DNA of 64,000 nucleotides from the NCBI GenBank assembly GCA_026936335.1, contig JAPMXV010000045.1, forward strand, positions 124,001 through 188,000, given 5' to 3'. The notes under the pieces were generated by a model that saw only the letters and a list, made by a program, of their open reading frames with translations, was not told where the DNA came from and did not search any database. Source of the stretch: Mantamonas sphyraenae (Eukaryota; CRuMs; Mantamonadidae). Both the position numbers and the translations under genes were made by a program. Positions 21,727 to 33,373 of this stretch are shown in pieces. Numbering within the stretch: the first letter of the stretch is position 1; every line of letters begins with the position of its first letter.

Positions 21727-23142
21727 ATGACGGACTACGATTATGCAGAGATGGCCACAGAAGAGGTGTTGCCTCGTCTGCGCATTGTGCATGAACACCA
21801 CGCCGATCTGCAAAGCGAGCTGATCAGCACGTGTGTGTACGCAGGTCTGAGCACACTGGGGCTGTGGTGGGTGTTCAGTTCGCTGCGCAGCAACAGCAGC
21901 AGCAACGTGGACGGGGCTGCGTTGCAAAAGCGCAAGGAGCTGGTGGGCAAAAAGATGGCAGCACGCAAGGCCAAGGGGGAACAGGTGCCCGACTCGGTGG
22001 ATCTGGATTCCTTCGAGTTGCAGGTGCTTGCCTCGCAGGTGGTGCTGGACGACGAACTGACCACCACCTTTGAGTCGCTGGGAGGCCTGAAAGAAGCCAA
22101 GTTGCAGGTGAAGGAGAGCATTGTGCTTCCGTTCCGTCGACCGGAGCTGTTTGGCCTCGGGGGCGTGCGTCGAATGGGCCGCTTTGCAGGGTTGCGCCTT
22201 GCGTGCACAGGCGTGCTCCTCCACGGTCCTCCGGGCACAGGAAAGACATCCCTGGTCAAAGCGGCGTGCAAAGAAAGCAACGCGGTGTTCCTCAACGTCA
22301 GCGTGACCTCGCTGCAGAGCAAGTGGTACGGCGAGAGTGGCAAAATGGTGCAGGCGACCTTTTCGCTGGCCAAGAAGCTTGCCCCAGCCGTGCTCTTTCT
22401 GGACGAGGTGGACTCGTTCCTTCGACGACGTGACTACGGCCTGCACGAGGTGACGCGTCAGATGGCGGCGGAAGTGATGTCCCTGTGGGATGGACTCCTG
22501 AGCGAACAGGGAGGCCAAGTGATCGTCGTGGGTGCCACCAATCGCATCTGGGACATCGACGAAGCCATTCTGCGTCGTTTCTCCAAACACGTGCACGTGG
22601 GACTGCCCGACGCACACACACGCAGGGAGATCCTTGACAAACTGCTCTCCCACGACGACCTGGAGGATGCGTTTGACATGCAGACCCTCGTTGATCGCAC
22701 ACATGGGTACAGTGGCGCAGATTTGAAGGAGCTCACAAAGGTGGCGGTGAGCATGGGCCCTCTGCGAGAACACCTGGAGGCGGAATCCGCCGCCGCTGCT
22801 GCTGCTGCTACGGTTCCACAGCAGGGAAAGGACACCGAAACAGAGGCTCGACAGTTGCGCTTGAACGACTTTTTGGATGCAATGGAATATGTGAAACCCC
22901 CGCAGGAGGCGGCAGAGCGGGGCTGGCGAAGGGAGCAGCAGCAAGGATCATCGTCGTCGTCGTCGTCGTCGTCGGTGGTCGACAGGGACCAAATGACCGA
23001 CCTTTCTGACGCACAGTTGATGCACATGCTGGCCAGCATGATTGCAGGGATGACTGCTGGTGGTGGTGGTGGTGGTGGTGGTGTGAGGAGGCGGCGAAAG
23101 GCGCCGGAATTGGAACAGCTTGTCGGCCAGGCTGGCGGCTGA
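21727..23142 (+). CDS. Msp1/ATAD1-like membrane-anchored AAA ATPase
   Basis: Msp1/ATAD1 extracts mislocalised tail-anchored proteins from the mitochondrial outer membrane or peroxisomes. Single exon, 471 residues. A hydrophobic segment near the N-terminus (STCVYAGLSTLGLWWVF) fits the membrane anchor. A linker region leads to FESLGGLKEAK, Walker A GPPGTGKTS, the pore-loop region SKWYGES, Walker B LFLDEVDS, sensor 1 VGATNRIWDIDEAILRRF with the Arg fingers, and a C-terminal lid domain. A Gly-run and basic tail are extra. Its stop codon overlaps an ATG of the next open frame (TGATG), although I think the next gene starts later. Confidence 0.88.
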   Translation: MTDYDYAEMATEEVLPRLRIVHEHHADLQSELISTCVYAGLSTLGLWWVFSSLRSNSSSNVDGAALQKRKELVGKKMAARKAKGEQVPDSVDLDSFELQVLASQVVLDDELTTTFESLGGLKEAKLQVKESIVLPFRRPELFGLGGVRRMGRFAGLRLACTGVLLHGPPGTGKTSLVKAACKESNAVFLNVSVTSLQSKWYGESGKMVQATFSLAKKLAPAVLFLDEVDSFLRRRDYGLHEVTRQMAAEVMSLWDGLLSEQGGQVIVVGATNRIWDIDEAILRRFSKHVHVGLPDAHTRREILDKLLSHDDLEDAFDMQTLVDRTHGYSGADLKELTKVAVSMGPLREHLEAESAAAAAAATVPQQGKDTETEARQLRLNDFLDAMEYVKPPQEAAERGWRREQQQGSSSSSSSSSVVDRDQMTDLSDAQLMHMLASMIAGMTAGGGGGGGGVRRRRKAPELEQLVGQAGG

Positions 23143-23186
23143 TGAGGCAACGCAATACGAACCACCCGGAAGGGAAGCACAAAAGG

Positions 23187-23966
23187 ATGAGCAGCGGAGA
23201 GGGCAAGGGCAATGAAACACAGCGCAAGCGGGATCTGATGGCGTCGGAGTTTGAGTTTTGGGACCAGAAGTGGCAGTCCGGAAACACTCCGTGGACGGAG
23301 CGAGAGTGGGATGCGTTCTGGAAGGTGCTGTGGTCGTATGGGGAGGAACACATGGCTGGGGTGGATGAGGTGCCACAGAATGTGTTTGTGCCGCTGTGTG
23401 GCAACACGGGAGCACTGCTGTGGTTCCACAACGACAAGCAGCTGGAGGTGGTGGGCGTCGACCTGTCGGAAACAGCCATCCTGGACATGGCGGATCGGTT
23501 TGGAGGCCGCGATGGCTTCACAGTGCAGGAGGGCAGCGAGCGAGTGTTTGCGGACGGGGCCACAGTGGCGGTGGAGGGTGTGGAGTCGGTTGACAACGCC
23601 AAGGTGTTGGACAACGGAAAAGGCGTGCAACTGGTGGTGGACGACATCCTGGCTTATCCCGTGGCCCAGGGCCAGTTTGGATTGGTGTACGACGTCGGTT
23701 GCTTCATGGCACTGGCACCGGAACTGCGGGCGGATTTCGTCAAAGTTGTCACACAGGCCACGGCCAGGGGGGGCCTCTGGCTGCAAAATGCAGTGGTGCG
23801 TAGTGATGACAAGGGTCCCCCCTATGCTGTCCACAAGGATGGCGACTACGAGGCGGCCATGCGCGACTATTTGGGCGATGCGTGGGAAATCGTCTCCAAT
23901 GAGCCGTACCAGCTGGACTATGAGACACGTTGGACCTACCGCATCTATGTGTTCCGTCGTTTGTGA
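23187..23966 (+). CDS. Thiopurine S-methyltransferase-family methyltransferase
   Basis: Predicted SAM-dependent methyltransferase acting on thiol or similar small substrates. About 259 residues from the ATG at 23187 (MSSGEGKGNE); an earlier in-frame ATG at 23142 would add 15 residues. Family features are clear: FWDQKWQSGNTPW near the start, VFVPLCGNTGALLWF as the SAM-binding loop, VVGVDLSETAI as the acidic strand, LVYDVGCFMALAP as motif post-I, and a C-terminal WTYRIYVFRRL strand. Single exon, 44 bp after the AAA ATPase stop. The close spacing is probably compact packing rather than an operon. Confidence 0.83.
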   Translation: MSSGEGKGNETQRKRDLMASEFEFWDQKWQSGNTPWTEREWDAFWKVLWSYGEEHMAGVDEVPQNVFVPLCGNTGALLWFHNDKQLEVVGVDLSETAILDMADRFGGRDGFTVQEGSERVFADGATVAVEGVESVDNAKVLDNGKGVQLVVDDILAYPVAQGQFGLVYDVGCFMALAPELRADFVKVVTQATARGGLWLQNAVVRSDDKGPPYAVHKDGDYEAAMRDYLGDAWEIVSNEPYQLDYETRWTYRIYVFRRL

Positions 23967-24140
23967 GGATTGGGGGTCTCATGCGCGCGTGCGGGCGAAG
24001 GGAAGCAGGGTTTTCCGTTTTTGGAAGCCAACTTCCAGACGCGCGTCTCCGGAGAGGGGAAAAAAAGAAAAATTTGGGCATTGCCCTGCAACTGCCAACA
24101 AAAAAACTTTGGAGAGACGCGACGTGGAGGAACAACAAAC

Positions 24141-25224
24141 ATGAACAACGATTACCGTATGAACACATGGGACGCGTCCATGAAGGACCTGTTCAGTCTC
24201 ACAAGCCTGCAGTTTGACGTCAAGGGCAACGCTGCGTTCGGGACCGAGTGCCAGGATGTTTCGTCCAGCATTCACGCGCCGGAAATGCAACCTGTCGAAC
24301 ACTCGCCTGCAGACGACGAGGACACCCTCAACGCATATATGATGGGTATGGGCTGGGACAGCGCAGCACACTCTGCGTCCCTGGCATCTGGCAAGAACAC
24401 AAAGCAGCAGCTTCCGGCAAAGCACGCGGTCGCAGCCGTTGAGGCGGATCCACTCTGGAAGCTGGACAGCCTCATGGCTTTCTCCCCCGCATCGACATAC
24501 AGCATGGACCAAGACTCCGAGGCCGACTCTGGTAAGTGATCTTGAGTGTGTACACCATGTGCACAGCGTGTTGTGGCCCAAACGGAGGCTCCGCCGGAGA
24601 GGGAAAAAATTCGCACAGGCGCCGAGACGATGCTGACCAAAAAACGCACAAACCCGCACTCCCTACTCTGCAGTGGCCACTGTTCCGGACGACCAACCCA
24701 AGGTGGAATTTGATCTGGCATCGGTGCAGCTGTACGGCACGGCATTGCCCCGTGAAACAAAGGCCACGAGCGAGAGGAAGCGAAAACGCGAAGAGGAGCT
24801 GTCGGCGGGAAGCGAAGAAATCCCGGCAACTGTGCATTCGGAGGGCGGCAACAAGCGCCAGCGCGTGAGCGCAGCAGGCAACTCGCGCGACCATCTGCTG
24901 TCCCTCACATTGACGGAGGAGCACCGCGAGAACCTGCGGCTGATCCTGGAACACAAGAAGCAAGCGGAAGCCGAGGCGGCGGCGCAAAGGAACCCGGAGA
25001 AGCTGTACGTTGTGCAAGTCGCCGACCCAGAATCCGACAACGTTATCGAGCTGTCCTGGACGCTCGAAATGCGCAAGGAAGGCGACGGCGATGAGCAGTG
25101 CTGCATTGTGTGGGTACAGGCTCCGCACATGCGAAGTGGCTTCAACACAGTCAAGCTCAACAAGCAGCGCAGGACCAGCATCACCAAGCAGATCTACTCC
25201 AAGCTCGCGCGCGACCGAAAGTGA
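24141..25224 (+). CDS. Unknown protein with nuclear-localisation-like basic cluster
   Basis: I do not recognise this gene. Exons are 24141-24531 and 24674-25224, joined at GTAAGT...CTCTGCAG with the Val codon split. Exon 1 encodes an acidic, Met-rich region with no clear fold. Exon 2 has a bipartite basic cluster (SERKRKREEEL, NKRQRVS), a helical stretch LTLTEEHRENLRLILEHKKQAEAEAAAQR, and a conserved-looking C-terminal block VVQVADPESDNVIELSWTL, CCIVWVQAPHMRSG and a basic end SITKQIYSKLARDRK. A nuclear regulator is plausible but unproven. Its leader, intron and 3' flank are A-rich, unlike the neighbours. Confidence 0.6.
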
Positions 25225-25497
25225 CCTTTTTTCCTTCGTCACTCCCGATTTTTCGCGTCCAAGACGCTCCCTTTTACTCAACATGACTTCATGACATCCG
25301 TATCGGAATACCCAAACACATCCATACCAAGAAGAATGAAAAAAACAACCATACCCATCATACGCCGTCTTTGTTTGCACACACAGCCGTCGAAGGATGA
25401 TCTCTCCGCGGCGACATTTTGGTTTCCTCTCCCCTGGCGCACGTGTGGTGGTTCTGCACATCCATCCATTCATTGGGAGCAACCCACTGCGTCAGCG

Positions 25498-27878
25498 TCA
25501 CTTTGTGTGAACAACCGCACGCCAGGGCTCACACAAGGCACCCATGAGGCGCGCATTCATGAGCGAACTGCGAGGACGCAACACTGTGACGGGCACGTAG
25601 GCGTGAGCCTGGGCATCAAAGCGCACGACGACCACGAGATCGATTGTCCACTCGTGGCTGTCGTGTCCCAGGTCCACGGGCACCAGCCATTGGGGCTCCA
25701 TGGACCACAGGTCAAAGGACTCGCACACCAGGCGTGCGTGCATGCTGTTGTGCATGGAACGTGTCACGTCCACCGCCGCCTCCAGCACCTCGAGGAGCAC
25801 GGGGCCCTCCAGCTGCCTGGCCCAGTCGGGGAACCTGTCCAGACGCTCGTGCAGCAGGTGTGCCTGCCGTTCCTCGCTGAGGTTGTCGAAGCGCACACGC
25901 ATGCTGCGGTCGTACACCAGGTTCTCCGGGTGCAACACCTGCTCACGGTGTGCGTTCTGCCTCAGCATCTGCATCTGGATGCTCACCCAATCGAGCCGCG
26001 GCCACAGGGGCAACGACGCAGGCAGCTGTCCCTTGAGTTGCATCGATGTCTGCAAGTGGTCCTGCAGATCGCCCTGCACCACACACGCACCCACCATGCG
26101 CATTTGTGTGCCCTCTTTGCCGCCCTCACCATCACAAAACTTATGTACATCTCCTCCCGCGTCAGGCCGCTCAGCAGTCCCGTGTTCACCAGCACCCCGT
26201 TCTCAAACACCGCCCGGTCGCCCAACACACGCAGCGTGAGCAACAACCGCATACGCAAGTACTTGCTCAACAGATCCAGGTTGTTCCACAACACCTTGTG
26301 TTCGTCCGCAAGGAAATCTCCCAGCACGTCGGCCTCGTCCTCCTCCACCCACGACGCAGGCGCCAGTTGCCGTTCCAGATTGTGGTCGGCAATCAGCTGA
26401 TGGATGGCCGCGTACCCGTCGTCGTCCAGTGAGTCGTCCAGCACCAGTCCGCCGGCCTCGCCTGTGTGCCTCTCGTCCGCAGCGAGCAGGTGCTCGTCCA
26501 CACAGAGCTGAGACCACAGCCCGGGTTGTCGCTCCGCCTGGCTGTCCACCCACGCTTCCAGCAAACGCTGCAGCTGCTCGATGGGCACACACACAAACCG
26601 TGAGTTCTCCTGCGTGCTCTCCACACGCAATTGCTGCAGGGTGCACAGCCGACGCACGAAAAAGGTCTGCTTTGCGTTCTGCCTGCTGTTGCGCGAGCCC
26701 AGCAGACACCACACGTGTTTCACCCTCTCCTCCTCCTGATGCTCCTTTCCCACGTCCGTGTGCTCCTTGTCCTCGTTTGGCTGGCGGCCCTCTTTGTGCA
26801 TCTGCGCGAAAAAGGGAATCACCACCAGCTTGTTCGATAGCGTCAGACTGCTCGTGTACTCGTTGCACAAATAGTTGAACACGTCCCGATGCGACTCTGC
26901 TCCAAGCTCGGGTATCCTCTGCAGCACATCCTCCGCCACAAACTTGGGCACAAACACTTCGTCCAGAAGCGTGCGTCGGGGCGATTCACTCGAAAAGCGC
27001 CGAAGATCCACTTCCCAGTCCTCCTCCTCCACACTCTCCCGCCTCACCTCGACCTCGGGCGAGCTGTACAACGTCGACACACTCATCGCCGACGACGACG
27101 ACGCGTTCGATGACGCGCTGTCTACTCGTCCGGGTCGCTGTTGCAAGCTAGCCACCGCACGAAGCTTCTGCTCCAGAACGTCCAACGCGGACGGCAGCGA
27201 TTCCAGCAGAATTTCGTCCCACTCCAACGCCCTCGCGTGCTCGACCACCTCCTCTAATGTACACATTGTAGCAGCCACGTACTGCTGTGCATGCTTGCCC
27301 CGCTTCTCTTGCGTGTTCCGATGTGCCAGAAAGCACCATGTGGCCGAGCCGTTTGGGTCCGCGTAAAACGGAAGCACCAGCCCGAAATGCTCCGACCACT
27401 CCAGGGTCCATGTGTATGACTTTCGCAGGAAACCAAATAGGTTGCGGAAACGGGACACCGGAAATGAAGGGATATCGCGGATGGCCGCCGTCACCAGGGC
27501 CGGAGGGAGCCAGATCGCGTCCAACAACGTCTTTCGGAAATGTGTGTGTGTGTCCAGTCCGTCAAAGTCCCGGTACGCGCACCGCCACCGGGCGCCCGTA
27601 CACTCTCCCTCCTCCTCTGTGCTCGACGCCGATGACATGTGCCCCGTCTCTTCCTCTCGCCGCCCTCCTGTCCAGCTGCCTGTGCTCCCTGTGCTTCCTA
27701 GGCTGCTCAGGCTGCTTGTGCTGCTGTTCCGCCTCCGTCTTGGGACCTTGTGGACACCATTCGCACCATTGTACTCCTGCAGTTCCTTGCCCACGGGCAA
27801 GCTATTCCTGTTGCGCCCACTCTGAGACACACTCTGCCGCAACCATGTCGGCATGAAAGGTGTCGGGTGTGTACTCAT
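25498..27878 (-). CDS. DUF3825-like protein with duplicated N-terminal domain
   Basis: Exons are 27878-26130 and 26073-25498 with a 56-bp intron. The C-terminal part (WNNLDLLSKYLRMRLLL...VFENGVLVNTGLL...EEMYISFVM and, after the intron, a long conserved tail ending in RSSLMNARLMGALCEPW) fits the DUF3825 pattern, a family of unknown function. N-terminal to it, two ~110-residue segments resemble each other: R.TLLD......P......I..IP........F.....YT..L......V.PF.A, then W.LL..RN..Q......V.R.CTL..L. The start at 27878 (MSTHPTPFMPTW) is the first good ATG; the frame upstream is open only from a GTG. Disordered Ser/Gly and acidic regions separate the domains. No membrane segments. Function unknown. 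Confidence 0.68.
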
Positions 27879-28349
27879 CTCCTGTGATGACGCTGTGTGT
27901 CGTTCAAGAACTTTCCTGGGTCCGGTTTGTGTGAAAAACCTCCCCCCCTTTTTTTCTCCCAGCCGAGACGACAACTTTGGCCCCACCTGCGCGACCCCGT
28001 CGTTCACCTATGACTATCGAACCCACTCGAGCGATTCCGACACGTGTCATGACCCTTCTTCACCAGTGTCCACCTGCAATATGCTCCCCTGCGCTTCGCA
28101 TGTCCATCGCACGAGCCTTGGAAGAAATCGTCCATGCCAGCTGGGCGACAAGGATGACACGACACGCAACATGAACCACAACTGACACGCGCACTCGCAC
28201 GTGGCAATGCACGCACACATGCGGTGAACCTCGTTTTGAACGCACACACACAGGCAATTTCCCTCTCGCACGCAAGTTTTCATTTCTGGCAAACCTTCGC
28301 CGAAATTGCGCACGCGCGTTTTTCCCGCCCAGGCCCATGCACGCACAGC
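27879..28349. other. Intergenic stretch between DUF3825-like gene start and cyclase gene end
   Basis: About 470 bp with no convincing gene on either strand. It should hold the promoter of the minus-strand DUF3825-like gene and the terminator of the cyclase gene. Several short CACACA runs and a poly-T tract (CCCCCCTTTTTTTC near 27945) are present. I see no tRNA or repeated element. Confidence 0.5.
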
Positions 28350-31300
28350 TCATTTGAAGGCACTGTCCACGTCGACACTGGCAAACGGGTCTACAAAGTA
28401 GCGCATGCCCGCAGCCGACTCCTCGTCGCTCTCCTGCAGGATTTTCAAGTTGGTGTGCGTCTTCAGGTCGTGAAAGGTGTCCACGCTGATTTGGATCATG
28501 CCTGGACGCCCACTGGCCTCCAGCTCAAAGGCTTTGTCCACTGTGCCACCCCAGATGTCAAACGAAAAGCGGTTGACGCCGATGACGCCCGCGACAACGG
28601 GGCCTGTGTTGACGCCCACACGCAGCTTGAGCGACGCCCCCACCTCTTCGTTGAACGACTCCAGGGCTTTGAGCATGTCGATGGAAAACAGCACGGCCTT
28701 GTACGCGTGCTCACGATCCCAATCGGGCACCCCCTGCACGCCGACGTACGCATCGCCAATCGTTTTGATCTTCTCCACGCCGTGGTACTTGGCCGCCTTG
28801 TCGAAGCGTGCAATGAGGTGGTCCAACACAGACACCACGGCCAGCGGCGTCAGCTGCGACGACATGGCCGTGTAGCCCACCACGTCGGCTTCAATCACGC
28901 TGCATCGCTCGTGGTACGACGACACAACCTCCTTGCCGTCGGGCAGGTTGTTGCGCATGCTCTTGCGGATGCTGGTGGGCAGCACATTGTCCAGCATGCC
29001 CTCAAAGTGCTTGCGCTCCCGTCGGATCTGCCTCTGCTTGCGGTTGTTTGCATCCAGCATCAGGTAGTGAATGCGTGTCGTGCGTTCGATGTTGTATGCC
29101 GCCCGGTACGTGACCCAAAAGTTGAGCAGCAGGAGGAGGATGGAGTAAAAGTCCACAGCGGGTGCGGTGAAGCTGGATGTAGCCACAACCACCGCCACAA
29201 ACAGCGCCAGATGCACCACAAACATCACATACTTGTGTGCGCCCACAAAGCAGGCCATGAAAATGTACAGAGAGGCCACCGTCTCGTAGATGGACTTGAC
29301 ATTGTGGGGCAAGCCCAACAGCGTGGTGAGCATCACCACGGCGCTGCTCACCACCGTCACCGCCACAAACGTCACCTTGCGCATGCGCGGATGCAACGCA
29401 AGCCGCTCCACGGTCACACAGGCCAGCAGGAGCACGGGAAGCATGGTGCACAGGGTAATCAACAGGTTGGTTGTCGCCCACGGCTCGGGCAAATCCAGGT
29501 ACCCCAACCCGGCCTGCGCACCAAAGTACACCGCCCCCAGGATGAACGAGCCACGAACCATGCCCGTGTACTTTTGGGCAAAGAAGGCATGGAAGCCCTC
29601 CTCCTTGCGGTCGTCACGCATGCGCAACTGGTGCGGTCGCAGCTCCTCAAACACATTCTGGAAATCCTTGCGGATCTGGTCGCTGACCTCGGTCATCATG
29701 TTGGCCATGCGACGGGTGTTGCGCGTGTCACGCAACTCCTGCAGGTCGTCGCCCAGCAGCGCACTGACGCGCTTCTGGATCGAGGCCCCGCCGAGGGCTC
29801 CCGGGGTCGGGTCTGAGCGTCCGTGGCTCTCTCTGCGCGGACCCTGCTGGAATCGTTTGGCCGTGTGCACGGCGCTGCGTTTGAGTTTGTACGTGTTGTC
29901 CTCGGGCAGAAGGTCGAAGCTGAGGCGAAGGTAGACGGAGCCGTGTTCCACGCCCTCGAGACGCAAGGGACCCACCTCGCGCGACTCGCCGGCAATCATC
30001 CCCTCCAGCGAGACGGTGGTGAAGCCCAGGGTGTCGTCCTTGCTCATCACGTCGTGGTCAAACACCTCCACGCGCACGGGCTCGTTCAGCGAACACAGCC
30101 CCAACTCCAACGACTCGCCCCACACCGGGTTCAGCGTGGCCGTGGCAATGGCCGTCGACACACGCTGTCTGTGCAGCGACACAATCACATACGGGTCGCT
30201 GCGACCGCCCACGTCCGCCGCTGTCAGGTTGGTGGCACGGTCCACGTGGACGGTGAGCACGGCAAAGGGCCGCTCCGCACCCTCCGCATCCGATCCGCCC
30301 GCCTGCAACTTGAGCAGATCGTTGGGCGTGGGAGGCGGTCCAGACGCATAGCGATACCGTGGCACAAACCGTTCGCCGTCCTCTAGTGTGCGCAGCATCA
30401 CCTCCACGTCCAGGGTGCCGCGCGACACACCTGCCAGCGCACGTGACACCTTGACCCCCTGGTCCTGCGGCAATTCTGCAAGTTGGATGTCCAGATGGCC
30501 CAGCACATCGCTGCTCTTGAGCCGATCGTAGTCAAACAGCTGCACAGACAGCTTCTCACCGCCAGCCACTTCCTTGTCGCTCACCACAAAGTCAAACGCC
30601 TGGTCCCACACGGGATTCAGCGTGGCCATTTGGATGGAGGAAATCACAGCCTGACGCGTGCCACACACAATGTACGCAAAGGGGTCGCTCTTGCCACCCA
30701 CATCCTTGCTCAGCAGGTTGCGCGCGCGTTGCAGGTGCACGCGCAGCACAAGCGACCCCGCCGGCGCAGGTGTGCGGTCAAACTTGGAGTGCACCAGATT
30801 GGCCCTGCTGTTCATCATTGCCTCTTTGCTCTTGTCCAACGTGCCAAAGCGCCCTTCCTGCGCCACACGGTCCATCACCGTGGTTTCGCTGATCGAGCTT
30901 CCCTTGCCCTTGCCAATGGGCGGCAGAGTCCCCGCCTTGCTGGTCGTTGAGGGGGTGGACGATGATGATGATGAAGAAGAAGATGATGATGACGAGGTGG
31001 TGGTTGTGGTTGTGGTGGTGGCGGTGTCCGTCACACCAGAGTCTGCTGCTGCTGTTCCGGTGCCAGAGTCAGTAGAGGAAGAAGAGGACGAGGATGAGGA
31101 CGAGGATGATGATGAAGATGATGATGATGGCGCGTCCTCAGCCTGTTTCTTGGCCACTTGCTCCTTGGCAGCATGCTGTGCCTGTGCTTGTGCAAGGAGA
31201 TCGACACCGACGGAAGCGTCCGAGTCTGCAGCAGCGTCGTCTGCCTGCGGTGCATTGCCCGACTGGTCGTCCACCTCTGCGCCTCCCGGGTTGTCTGCGC

Positions 31301-33082
31301 CGTAGAGCATGGAGCTGGGGTTGCTTATGCGATCCTTGTAAAAGTAGGTTTCCATGCGTCCTTTGCCCTTCACCTGCATGTGTTCCGGCCCGCGAAACTC
31401 ATAGAGGTGCTTGACCAGCTTGTAGGTGCTGCTGCTGATGTGGATCTGGTTTGGAGGACAGGTGCTTTCCATGCGGCTGGCCACGTTGACGGTGTCGCCC
31501 CAGATGTCGTAGCACAGTTTCGACTCGCCAATGATACCGGCCACCAGCTCGCCGCTGTTGATACCAATGTAGGGCCGGATTGGAATGTCCAGCTTGCGTC
31601 CAAGCCGTGGCAGCTCGCTGAGCAGGTCGACGGCGTAGGCCATGGCGTGCTCCGCGTGCTTGTCCTGGGCCGTGGGCACGCCGCACACAGCCATGTAGAT
31701 GTCCCCAATGGTTTTGATCTTTTCCATCTTGTGCTTCTTGGCAATGCGGTCGATGACCACACAGATCTTGTTGAGCAGCTCGACCGTCTGCACGGCGGTG
31801 AGGTCGGCGGTGATGTCCAGGAACTTGTACACGCCCACAAACACCACCGAGGTGTTTTCAAAGTTGTCCGCAAGGTTGAGAGTGCTCTGGGCGCCTGCCA
31901 GGGAGGAGCATACGACTTCGGGCAGAATGGCGTGCAGAAGCTTCTGTGACTTGCCGTGCTCCTTTTGGAACGCCTTTGTGGCCACCTCGATGTTTAGGTT
32001 GTCGTAGAACACATGCCGTTGTGACAGCTCCAGGCTATAGCTGGTGGCCATGCCGACGAGCTGGCCCACGAAAAGACGCACCACAGTGAGCGAGGGAAAC
32101 AGCGCCAGGTGAGTGATGAGCACGAGCAAACCCAGCATGCTCGCCGTCACAAACTTCAAACACAGCGCGCCAGAGAACGCTGCTGCCGACAGGGTCAACA
32201 GGGCAAGCGTCGATGACTGCGCCACTGTTTGCAGCGATGGGTCTTCGATGATCTGTTGGTGTGTGTGTGTGTGTGTGAGCCGCGTTGCCCCCAATTGGCA
32301 AGGTGCGGAAGGCAACACATTAAACGCAAAGGTGCAGGGTTTGTGAGGGAGGCAGGGGAGACACGCGGGCACATGGGACGGGAGCGGGTGGCCCATGTGT
32401 GTACGTACAGTCATCCAGAACACCAGGGTGGCGACAATGATGTAGTAGGTGCCTGCAAAGTACTGGGAGTAGTTCTGGAAAAAGCGGTTGTTGGTGAAGC
32501 GTTCGAGACCCAAGCAGTACAGGGTGGTGATGCAGGCCCAGACAATGATTCCAGTGTAGGTCTCTGGCGGGCCTGTAAACGGGGCCACACGCACACCGAC
32601 ACAAATAAAAAACACAATGGCACCGAGCACGGTGGCGAGCAAGATGGCACGCAAGTCGCGGACGAACGAAGCCAGCAGGCGCTCGGTGAAGTATGCCTCC
32701 ACCTCCTCGTCCTGGAACTGGAGCAAGTACGGGTGTGGATGGGCCTGTGGCGATGGTGTGTGTGGCGCAGGTTCAACCGCGGTGGTGTGCACGTGGGGCG
32801 GGGTGGAAACGGGGCGGAGTTTTGGGTGGGTGTCAGGACACAAACTCAAAACGGCTGACGACGCCACCACACACACAGTACCTTGTGCAGCAAATTGCGA
32901 ATGGTGCGCGCATCCAAAGCTTCATCCTTCTGTGCGAAGGGTTCCACCGTGTCGACCGAAGCGGCGTACTTGCTTGCCACAGAACGACGCATCGGATTGC
33001 GGAGGCAGGTTTTGGAGGCGTCGGCGCCGCCGGAACAGCGTGAACTTGATTGTCCACGGGGAAAGACACCCTGAACAGTCAT
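28350..33082 (-). CDS. Class III cyclase: cyclase-C2-C2-membrane-cyclase
   Basis: Probably makes cAMP at a membrane. Exons 33082-32882, 32711-32409 and 32252-28350 (introns 170 and 156 bp) give about 1,450 residues. Order: a first set of hydrophobic segments, cyclase domain A (31850-31370), long Ser-rich linker, two C2 domains (about 30770-30380 and 30280-29900, with GGKSDPF and GGRSDPY loops), six more membrane segments (29550-29100), cyclase domain B (28910-28440). Domain A reads FVGVYKF where the first metal Asp should be, but keeps KIKTIGD and CYDIWGDTVNVASRM (Asp, Asn, Arg). Domain B keeps both metal Asps (ADVVGYT, IGDAYVG) but has FDIWGGTVDKAFELE, lacking Asn and Arg. The pair thus forms one composite site. 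Lys and Asp at the base-recognition positions favour ATP. Confidence 0.87.
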
Positions 33083-33373
33083 TCGATGCTCTATGACACC
33101 GTGACACCGGAATCGTGTGCATGAACGTGTCATCATGGATCGCAGAGGTGTCCACGGTCGGTCGCAAAGACCTGACCGGCTGGCGGAGCCACCCATTGTT
33201 GAATCCACCGTGCTGTGCACATCCGGAACAACAACGAAATACGCAGCGTCGTGTAAACTTCGCCACTGATGAACTATCTGAGAGGCTGCACGTGAAAGTG
33301 GTCCCAGCAGATCCTCGTTCATCATCGTTGTTGGTTGCCTGATGCCACACAGCACGTGTGGAAGGTTTCACAC
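33083..33373. other. Short intergenic stretch 3' of the Fanzor-like gene
   Basis: 291 bp between the cyclase start and the stop of the TnpB/Fanzor-like gene. It must include the cyclase promoter. In TnpB and Fanzor elements the guide RNA is made from sequence overlapping or following the 3' end of the nuclease gene, so this stretch is where a guide RNA would be sought; I see no obvious stem-loop, inverted repeat or target duplication by eye. Confidence 0.35.

Noticed and set aside
23142-23186. Prokaryote-like TGATG overlap suggesting an operon of AAA ATPase and TPMT genes
   Set aside because: The region is eukaryotic with spliced neighbours, and a better start for the methyltransferase lies at 23187; tight packing is enough to explain it.
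28224-29816. 530-codon open frame on the plus strand
   Set aside because: Antisense to the cyclase gene with His/Gln/Val-rich shadow composition; no domain or splice signal.
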